Shown one piece after another: positions 55,201 through 64,000 of a stretch of 64,000 nucleotides of DNA. The position numbers and the translations under genes were made by a program. Below the pieces are notes generated by a model. It had not been told where the DNA came from and searched no databases. It saw only the letters and a list, made by a program, of their open reading frames with translations. Source of the DNA: Helichrysum umbraculigerum (taxonomy: Eukaryota > Streptophyta > Magnoliopsida > Asterales > Asteraceae). The stretch's first letter is position 1. Each line of letters opens with the position of its first letter. Where the stretch lies: NCBI GenBank assembly GCA_949592205.1, contig CATIUR010000001.1, positions 217,006,250 through 217,070,249 on the forward strand, written 5' to 3'.

Positions 55201-56682
55201 GCAAGAGATGATATTCAGTCTCGACCCACCGGTCTCCCCCTGTATGATCAAGGTCCTACCGATGGCGAGAGGGATGCGAACAACCTTATCATGACAAACA
55301 ATTTCGGCCCGATGCTTGGACAACCAGTCCATACCCACGATGACGTCAAAACTTCCGATTCTAACAGGCATGAGGTCAATTGAAAAAGTTTCGTCCGCTA
55401 GGTTTAAAGTGCAATTAGGTATTACACTATCGGTTTCTATGATTTTACCGTCTGCTAGTTCAACGGTGTACTTAACATCTAAGGCCACGGGTGTAATGTC
55501 AAGTAGTGGGCAAAACTCATCAGATATAAAGCTCCTATCGGCACCAGTATCAAACAGAAAAGATGCAGTTAAGTTGTTGAGGAGGAACATACCCGTGACC
55601 ACATTCGGGTCTTGACGGGCTTCTCCAAAGTTGAGTACAAAGGCTCTTCCTTTGGCGTTGTTGTTGTTGCCCTTGTTCTTCAGTTTTGGGCACTCGTTCC
55701 TGTAGTGCCCGGGGTTTCCGCATTCATAGCAGGCTTTGGACGTCCTGGCGTTGCGGTTGGAGTTGTTGCTGGAGTTGTTGGGGGACCTGCAGTCTTTGGT
55801 GAGGTGTCCGTACCTCTTACAGTCGTTGCAGGGAGTTTCGCAGGGACCTTCGTGGTGACGGTTGCACTTGGAACAGTAGGGTTTGCTCCCAGTGTAACCC
55901 CGTTTGGTTTTGGTGGTGGAGTTGTAGGCTTTGATGGTGTCGGGTTTCTTGTTTTGGTAATTGTTGTGGTTGTCGGACCACTTTCTTTTGTTGGAGGACG
56001 AAGTGGGTGGTTCTGAGCCCTCGCTCATAGCCATGAGGTCGTGGGCTAGTCGAATGGCACCGACAATAGTGGTTTGGTTTGAGGAGGCGACGTTCCCCCG
56101 AACAGGTTCCGGAAGGCCAAGGATGTACTTCCTGATTTTGTCGGGTTCCGTGCTCACCATAGCTAGGCGGAGAGCAGCGAGCTGCTGGAACCTGGTGGTA
56201 TAACCATCGATATCACCACTCTGAACCTTTAGGTTCCAGAACTCCTCGTCCAGCTTTTGGAGTTTGTCGATCGAACAGTACTTGGCGGTGAGTTTTGCTT
56301 TCAAGTCCTCCCAAGAGAGTTGGTAGGCAGTGTCAGCACCCACTGATTGGGAATATGAGTTCCACCAAGAGTGGGCATCATCTTCGAGGGAGCAGGTGGC
56401 GAAATTAACCTTGTCGTTCTCCGCGCATTTACTGGCGCGAAAAACAGTCTCCATCTTTTCGAACCATCTAATTAGTCCGATGGCTCCCTCAGTACCCTTG
56501 AAGCTTGAGGGTTTGCAGCTCTGAAAGTCCTTGTAAGAACAAGGTTTAGCAGTGGTGGTTTCAGCGGCATCGCTGTTTCTCCCGGAATTCTGTGGGGTAT
56601 TCCGAGCTAGGGCTTCAGTCACAGCCTGGGTTATGAGGGATGTAAGCTGAGCATCGGTGTATGGCCTTGTCTTTGGCGGCAT
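52261..56682 (-). pseudogene. Ty3/Gypsy gag-pol polyprotein with three in-frame stops
   Basis: One continuous frame of 1,474 codons on the minus strand. Domains in order: capsid-like gag (residues ~50-220); Cys/His knuckles at ~270-331, including [14 protein letters not shown]; an aspartic protease with FDTGAD at ~377-382; reverse transcriptase with FIDDILIYS; RNase H starting [13 protein letters not shown]; integrase with an HHCC finger and a DDE core ([24 protein letters not shown]); and a C-terminal segment with [10 protein letters not shown] that resembles a chromodomain end. Premature stops lie at 54061-54063 (TGA, in RNase H), 53587-53589 (TGA, before integrase) and 53011-53013 (TAA, in integrase). 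No frameshift was seen. The order RT-RNase H-integrase defines Gypsy; a chromovirus, perhaps Tekay-like, is likely but unproven. This copy cannot make its own RNase H or integrase. Confidence 0.93.
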
Positions 56683-56965
56683 GATTCTTCAATAAGAGAA
56701 ATGAAGATACATGAGATGTTGTATGAAAATTGTATTTGTCTCAGATGTACATGTATAAAGGCGGTAATACATAACATCAATATGAAAAAGAAATATGGCA
56801 CTTAGTATGAGTTGAAACAGCAAGGAATATTTGATAGATAATACGAGTTCAAAGGTTACATCCCATGGATGTATTACAAAAGGTGTCGGGAATTGTTACA
56901 TCCGACCGAATCATAAAGTAGCGCTTAGGTAGTTACTAGATTACAAGACAAGGACTACACTAGTC

Positions 56966-57451
56966 TCAACGTAGATTAATCTGCTCCATCATTTCAATGA
57001 GACGGTCCACCGTATTGGCAAGTCTGCTGGTCTGTCGGGCGTTATCTTCTGCCAGGACCAGTCGTTGCACTAAACTGCGAACATATTCCTCTGCTTCCCG
57101 TGAGCGTTGCTCACATTCTTCTAGCCTTTGTTGCAAAAGGGCGGTCTCTACACTTATCTCCACTACCTTGTTGCGAAGGACATCCACGTTGTTAAAGGTG
57201 GTTTCGTGATCTTCGGAGACTTGTTCGATGCGCTTGAGGGATGTAAGTCTCCAGTTTTCGTTTGTTTCTTGCAACACGACGTCCATGGTGCGAAGACGCT
57301 GCTCGTGTTGGTTCACCCTAGCCGCTAAGGTCGGCAAGGTGAAGTGAGTGGGGTACGGGCCAGCTCGAGGCAACCTGGCGTTCCTCCTAGCTACCCTTGG
57401 GTTCTGCGACCCGGATTGAGAGTGCGATGAATTGGGCGGTGTGTTTGCCAT
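56966..57451 (-). CDS. Extra coiled-coil ORF between the 5' LTR and gag
   Basis: 161 intact codons, in the same orientation as gag-pol, ending 283 bases before the gag start. The N-terminal ~45 residues are Ser/Pro/Arg-rich (MANTPPNSSHSQSGSQ). From about residue 46 on, the sequence is strongly charged and helix-forming with leucines and valines at heptad spacing (ALLQQRLEECEQRSREAEE, VRSLVQRLVLAEDNA), predicting a long coiled coil. No Cys/His or catalytic motif is visible. Upstream extra ORFs of unknown function are known from Ogre/Tat-type Gypsy elements, but I do not recall one for chromovirus-type elements. It may act as an accessory structural or RNA-binding protein. Function unknown. Confidence 0.75.
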   Translation of the reverse strand: MANTPPNSSHSQSGSQNPRVARRNARLPRAGPYPTHFTLPTLAARVNQHEQRLRTMDVVLQETNENWRLTSLKRIEQVSEDHETTFNNVDVLRNKVVEISVETALLQQRLEECEQRSREAEEYVRSLVQRLVLAEDNARQTSRLANTVDRLIEMMEQINLR

Positions 57452-57764
57452 TTCTGAGACAAAGCGTTAGTAGGAGTGAGGCCTATAATCATATGATACG
57501 TATATAATATAGCCTATTGAGTGTCTAGCACAGACAAATTTAAGTCTCAGTTCTCTCGAGGTCAAAGTCAACTAGTGTATTCCTGTTCAACATAACCATT
57601 TCAGACCTTACATCATCTTTCCTTAATTGTACATAGTTGATCAGGCTATGTTAAATTAAAGTCGTATGCTGTAATTCCTGAACTAATCATACCTAGTAAG
57701 GAAATACTGCCTAACGGTCATAGTCTAGGCTCACTAAATGCAACCTAGTTCACTATAACCTTAG

Positions 57765-57776
57765 GCTCTGATACCA
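57765..57776 (-). other. Primer-binding site of Gypsy element A
   Basis: On the element strand TGGTATCAGAGC, three bases after the 5' LTR end. It is complementary to the 3' end of plant initiator tRNA-Met, the usual primer of such elements. Confidence 0.88.
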
Positions 57777-57779
57777 ATC

Positions 57780-58000
57780 TGTAACACCCCCAAATTTGGT
57801 GTTAGCGGAAGCATACATTGGGTATTACTAATCAAATATCAAAGCACACAAGATATAGCAAACGACTCTATATGCGTCGTTTTAACAAAATACATTTATA
57901 TAAGAAATGTTTACAACATTTGAAGCTGTACATAGCTCGTGTTCGATTTAAATGAGAGATTTCAGTACATAAGTACTTGTACAAAATATACTAATGCAAG
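57780..58000 (-). repeat. 5' LTR of Gypsy element A, interrupted by element B
   Basis: Copy of the first ~221 bases of 49860-52226. It breaks off after CTAATGCAAG, where element B begins. The remaining ~2.1 kb should resume after element B, outside the window. The expected 5-bp duplication for B is gcaag. Confidence 0.85.
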
Positions 58001-59278
58001 TATAACACCCCTCGTTTCATTATAAACAATTAATATAATAATGGCGACTCGGAAGCGTATATTTAAAACATACTGTCAATGTACTCAAAATGTCAATAAA
58101 CTTTTTCAAACTAAATACATGACATTTCAACAAACTCGGTGTTATATAATTCAAAACGTCTCTTTAGTTATCAAAATAACATCAGAGTAAAAGCCTGTCA
58201 AACATTCCATCCAGTCAAAACACTTCCTGCCCTGCCCAATATGTCCCATCTATTACAACCTGCAGGAAGAACTGTGGTGGAGTTAGCATAAAGCTAAGTG
58301 AATGAAACTATAATCAACAGTCCAACCTAGCATAACAATCTGTTTACATCAAATTACAATAAACAGAAAATCAATCAATCACTCGACATCCAATCAATGT
58401 CATACACGCAACATCATGAGGATCGGTGGTCCCTGAGACACCCTAATACCGGTTTGGCACTCAAGGAACTCTTATCAATCATCTGTATTGGCCCATACCG
58501 ATCTACCGATAACTTGTTGTCGATCACACACGACCTAGATCTCTAAACCAACATTTCAAGTTTCCGAGATCTCTTGTCGTCTACAACAACAACAAGCCCA
58601 ACCATCAAATCAAGTTGACCTCAGAATCTTACATATTAGCTCAATCAGCCAAGTAAGCAACTATTTAAACTATCATAGCAAGATATCTCAACATATGCAT
58701 CATATCAAAGTAATACTATAAATTTCTTGTTGTAAATCAAATCATTACAACTAAATCACACTGAGGTTACAGATCCACTCACCGACACCTCAGCTGCAAG
58801 CTCAGAAGTCTAATATTACTGAGCCTTCTACACATTTTTTGAAGAATAGACTGATGATAATCTGACCATGGTGAAGTTTCACGAGAATCACCACTTCCTA
58901 ATTTGATTTCTAGTTTGATTTGGAGGTTTTTCTGAGAGTTTCTGTAAGTTTTAAAATGAAAATGAATAACTTTCCTAAATAGGAAAGTACATATATAGTC
59001 GGCATCACATAAACCGCCTTCAATATACGGGTATAATTTAATACCCCATCTCAATATATAGTCTGGAACCCGAAAACTATTTGCGAGTCCAAACATTTTA
59101 TTGTACCGTCAACTATATTAATTTACAACAATTAATAGTTCACTTATCACATTGGAATATTCGACTCCTATTCCAATTATTTCACTAATTCAAACAATAT
59201 TATTTCCAAACACATTTAAATACTAATTTAAATCAAGAAATAATATAACACAACTAGGTCCATTTCGAGGATGTTACA

Positions 59279-62200
59279 ACTCTCCTCCCCTTAAAGAGAT
59301 TTCGTCCCCGAAATCTAACCTCAATCAATCTAACTAATGTGATATAATCACATATATCTTAACATACATTTGTCCTCAATAGCAACTTACAACTATACTT
59401 AGACTGTTTGAATTCTTTCCACATGCACATATCCAAATGTACATGCTTCTATCTTTTCCTATGCACACATGCAGTGCATCTAATCAATATCATCAATCCG
59501 ATATATCTTATAGACAAAAACTTACTTTAACAAGTGAAACCTACAATCACTTAATCAACAATTAAAACTTAACATTACTTAATAGGTTTATGCAACCCGA
59601 AATTAGCAACATGCTAAAATCTTTAACCTATTCTCACTGTTCATCACTGTTAACAATAAAACAGCAGCAACAATATCCCAACAATAGTGTTTATTAAACC
59701 CCAATGTACCTAGCAACATTGAAATATAATTCAGCTCACGACCAACAATCAGTCTAATATACAGATCACAATCTTAAGTCTTTACCATCAAAGATCTGAA
59801 ATTCAAATCTAGGTCAGCTTTTCATCCAAAAGTTTCATACCTATGCTCTTTTGTACAACCTATAATGTTCACATATCATTTCAATCATATGAAATTCTTT
59901 ACTTAAAAGTAATCCAGATTCATATCACCTTAATAAGCAAAGCAGAGGTCACACTCAGTAGGTAAAACTACAATCAACAAGTACTTTGCTCAATCAACAA
60001 AAGTACTACAATCAATCTTACCTACAATCAACCAACCTCTACATTGACTTATTTCCACTTGTAATTCCTTTCATTACTACCTATCAATTGTCAACAACAT
60101 CAAAGTCGACAACAACTACTGCTCAAACAATAATCACAACACTAGTGATTATACATTCCAGTACACCTATCAGTACTTTAATATTTGTCTTCAAACTCTA
60201 ACTAACCATCAAGTTAGAATTTATATACTATTAAACTGGTAAGACATCAAAATCTATTCTTAGCAACCAGTTATTTCAACTCAACCTTACAATCATAAAC
60301 TACTAATCACAAGCCATTAGAAAATTATACAACTTTAACCACCCAATCATTCAACACTAGATCCCGTCAATCTAGCAACTAAGTCAATCTTAATCCACAT
60401 ATTATGATACTACAGGTCAAACATCACAATATCACATTATCAAAATATGCTACTTTCCAACACATTTCCAACAAAATCTACATCAAGTTAATCACAATTA
60501 ACTAACCTCCACATATCTTATGGCATATTTTAATTCATTCTATTAAAACTTATCATGCCATTTATTATCATGTATACCACACATACATACCTACACAATT
60601 TCAAGGTTTCTCTTACTCTCTAACACATACAATTTCTTAAAATATGAACAATCATTCAATTCATATTTCCTCAATTTATCAAACAAAGATCAACTAAATC
60701 TTTAACACCATCCAATTCCAGATATACTTTCATATCATACCTTATTTGGATCTAATCCCAGTTTTTCCACTTTATCACTTACTTTACTTGTATACTATCA
60801 ACAAATAACTAAAGAATTCATCCAATTCTTTCAATACTTAAGTAATTCACCATAAGGTACAAATCAACCTAGACAACTATTAATAATAACTTTCAATTAT
60901 TTCTTATCTCACCTTCTTACCCAATCAAAGCTATCATCACAAGCTTCACACACTGGTAAGATTTTCTTATCACAATTCTAATCAATGTGATTTAATTATT
61001 CTAACATATCTTAGCAAATTATAACTGTCATATCAAACAATGGCTTTATATTCGTATAATTCTTTAACACATATTCAGTTCAAATATCAAATATTACTTA
61101 ACTGAATACTCAATTATACTTAACACTATTTCAATTACTTAATACTAGCCTTAAGTAATGAATCAAGTTTCACAAACTTAGACAATTCATCTATCTCCTC
61201 TGGATCTTAAATGACCCCCTTCAACATAATTTAAGCAAATCTAGGAATTCAATCATATTCCATACAATCATAACATTTCAATCTATGTTAGACTATTTCA
61301 ACACACACAGTTGACTAAATGTCAACTTTGATTTAAATCAACCAATCAATAAAATCCTCTAACTGCTTTTTCTCAAGTTTGACCTATCCTCAAACCAATC
61401 ACAGACAATTAATTTTATACACAGTTCTCTATTCATGGTTTGACTTTCAAAGTTAACATACCATCAATATTAACTCACAACAAACCATTTCATCTTATAT
61501 GTTCACCTTCAAACATATATTTTAAATTATTACTTTCAATAATCTTATCAATCTTTTACAAGGACAAGGTCAACCTACATCAATCTTGGCTCCATACAAG
61601 CCATTTCATATTGTATGTTTACTTTTAAACATATACTTCAAATTATTACATTCAATAATACTAGAAATTCCTCAAGCAAGACAATATCAACCTATTTCAA
61701 CTTTGGCTTCATACAAGCCAAATACAAAATAGTGACTCATTTAAACACTATCAAATTCGCCTACATATAATCTATCACAATCAATCACAATTACATATTC
61801 AACACAATCAAATTAGTCACTTAGGTTTATCATCAAAGCCTCTATCAATGACAACTATCATTTACACTCTCACCTTTACAGTCTAAAGGTCACAGTTCTA
61901 TCAACTGATTGTTTTCTTATCAAAACAACTATTAAACAACTTAGCATACTATCATGCTCCATTTCCAAAATCACATTACATTTCTTTTATACCAAGTAGC
62001 CTCAACAAGTTCATGTGACACAACATAATATAACAACGGTGATCAGGCGTTGCAAGATTATGTTCTTCACAATCCATTCTCAGGCTACTCTACATTATAA
62101 TTATCAATGTGATCTATTCTCATCTCATATGATTTCAAATCAATCAAAATTCATTTAATAGTTTCTAACAGCTGATACATACTCAAAATCAGCTTACTAC

Positions 62201-63288
62201 TTACATATTCAACCTTACATATGCAAGCCATCTCACATAATTTATTTTCAACAACTGAATTACTCAGTATATCTACTGGTCTGAAACCTCAAACATATGA
62301 TAACCTATCATCATAATTTCAATACTTAACACAATTCAATGTCCCTACTTACTACAAAATTCAGGACACGTCTTAATTAATTATCATTACTTTGACATAT
62401 GCTTTACTATCAAGCATCACTGTCACAACAAGCCTACTCAATCATGTTACTATAAACATTTCATTTACTAATTCACAATTGACCTGAAAGACCTATCACT
62501 TTCTCATTCAATTTAGCTTTATCATAAGTTATTTTCCTCATAAACTTATTCATCTTGGTTTAACTCAAGTGTTTAACTACAATCAAAACATATCATGTAG
62601 TCACATAACCACATATTTTCTCAATTAGCAGTCATCCTCAAATCAAATGACACCACAGTTCTTAAACAGGATTCAAATCACACCCTGTAACCAATCTACT
62701 AATATAATACTATCAATTATCTTGTCTCACCAATAAAGACACTCCTTAGGTTCCAACATCAATCTTGCTAAAACCTTAATCAATTCTTTTCTGCTTACTT
62801 AACCACATTTCTGCATTTTCAATTCAATCAGAAATACTCACAACAATGAACAACAATAAACATCTCATTTAACATTTCTCTCCTCATGTCAACATATAGC
62901 AATCATTAGTTGACTCAAAACTGGGGAATCATATCAGTCTGACTCAATTAACTTCACAACAAAGCTTACTCAACATAACAGAGTAAATAATTCAAGTTAA
63001 TTTAAATTAACACAGGCTTATCGAAGATTACCTGACAAATCTTAAACCCACGAGTGTTGAGGAAACATGAAATATACCAATCAGATACTCATGTCCCTCC
63101 GTCTCTGCAATCAAACAACAACTTCACAACTTGTTAAGGGTTAGTACATATTCAACTAATCACTTTTCACACATCAACTAATCAACTAAACCCGCACCCA
63201 TTGGAATGTTTGACTCAACTCAATCAAAGTTTAGGATTGAACATTCTATCAAGTCCAATTCACCCAAACTATTGCTCTGATACCAACT
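59279..63288 (-). other. Non-coding, G-poor interior of element B
   Basis: Plus-strand sequence is built almost entirely from A, T and C. Two 60-base stretches counted by hand gave C:G of 14:3 (60481-60540) and 13:5 (62341-62400). The element's own RNA strand is therefore C-poor. No gene or nested element was seen. Confidence 0.75.
63274..63285 (-). other. Primer-binding site of element B
   Basis: TGGTATCAGAGC on the element strand, three bases inside the 5' LTR border. It is identical to that of element A, so both use initiator tRNA-Met as primer. Confidence 0.88.
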
Positions 63289-64000
63289 TATAACACCCCT
63301 CGTTTCATTATAAACAATTAATATAATAATGGCGACTCGGAAGCGTATATTTAAAACATACTGTCAATGTACTCAAAATGTCAATAAACTTTTTCAAACT
63401 AAATACATGACATTTCAACAAACTCGGTGTTATATAATTCAAAACGTCTCTTTAGTTATCAAAATAACATCAGAGTAAAAGCCTGTCAAACATTCCATCC
63501 AGTCAAAACACTTCCTGCCCTGCCCAATATGTCCCATCTATTACAACCTGCAGGAAGAACTGTGGTGGAGTTAGCATAAAGCTAAGTGAATGAAACTATA
63601 ATCAACAGTCCAACCTAGCATAACAATCTGTTTACATCAAATTACAATAAACAGAAAATCAATCAATCACTCGACATCCAATCAATGTCATACACGCAAC
63701 ATCATGAGGATCGGTGGTCCCTGAGACACCCTAATACCGGTTTGGCACTCAAGGAACTCTTATCAATCATCTGTATTGGCCCATACCGATCTACCGATAA
63801 CTTGTTGTCGATCACACACGACCTAGATCTCTAAACCAACATTTCAAGTTTCCGAGATCTCCTGTCGTCTACAACAACAACAAGCCCAACCATCAAATCA
63901 AGTTGACATCAGAATCTTACATATTAGCTCAATCAGCCAAGTAAGCAACTATTTAAACTATCATAGCAAGATATCTCAACATATGCATCATATCAAAGTA

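Larger units (their letters stand above)
58001..64000 (-). mobile_element. Nested non-coding LTR retrotransposon B (LARD type), partial
   Basis: The left LTR is 58001-59278 and the second LTR starts at 63289 and runs off the window (712 of an expected ~1,278 bases). The two copies differ at two positions that I found over ~710 bases, so the insertion is young. On the plus strand the LTR begins TATAACACCCCTCGTTTC and ends GGATGTTACA; the element strand therefore starts TG and ends TA rather than CA. The polypurine tract is at 59280-59300 (TCTCCTCCCCTTAAAGAG on the plus strand). The 4-kb interior has no ORF above ~75 codons. Complete replication signals with no coding capacity define a large retrotransposon derivative that must borrow proteins from another element. 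Confidence 0.9.

Noticed and set aside
55612..56016. 134-codon plus-strand ORF rich in Val/Gly
   Set aside because: Antisense shadow of the gag zinc-knuckle region; no independent signals.

Overview
The window is nuclear DNA of a flowering plant, almost certainly a eudicot. Four intron-rich plant genes are separated and invaded by plant-type transposons: hAT, Mutator, Tourist and Stowaway MITEs, tRNA-derived SINEs, an L1-type LINE and Ty3/Gypsy elements with initiator-tRNA-Met primer sites. The general look suits an asterid such as Asteraceae, but that is a guess. No bacterial, organellar or CRISPR features were seen.

Layout. (1) 1-5640: a type-B hexokinase-like gene of the HKL1 clade on the minus strand; its last exon lies beyond the left edge. 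A SINE with a 17-bp target duplication sits just upstream of its TATA box. (2) 6009-18276: gene-free, AT-rich DNA packed with small DNA transposons, a 5'-truncated LINE and a second SINE. (3) 18277-24865: a complete minus-strand ubiquitin-specific protease gene (UBP24-like, 7 coding exons, 533 codons predicted). (4) 28712-35123: a plus-strand saccharopine-dehydrogenase-like oxidoreductase gene (13 exons). It carries a 1-base deletion in exon 10 and has a Mutator-type element with a nested Tourist MITE in intron 1. (5) 36500-37800: a possible small spliced transcript. (6) 40049-49465: the 3' half of a minus-strand TPR plus J-domain protein gene. One coding exon is split by a 6.4-kb LTR element (42894-49303) that has three LTRs and two apparently identical internal units. 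(7) 49860 to the right edge: a Ty3/Gypsy element on the minus strand with three in-frame stops in gag-pol and an extra coiled-coil ORF upstream of gag. A young non-coding LTR element (LARD type, 58001 onward) is nested in its 5' LTR.

Most notable points. The LTR element in the TPR-J gene brings a splice donor at its very terminus, in exactly the phase of the lost native donor, so an almost full reading frame could be kept. The three-LTR array records an unequal exchange. The Gypsy element has an intact extra ORF although gag-pol is broken. The LINE and both SINEs share one 3' tail, which suggests a mobilisation partnership.

Exon coordinates come from reading splice signals, reading phase and recalled family sequences by eye. 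No alignments or searches were run, and boundaries could be off by a base or two.
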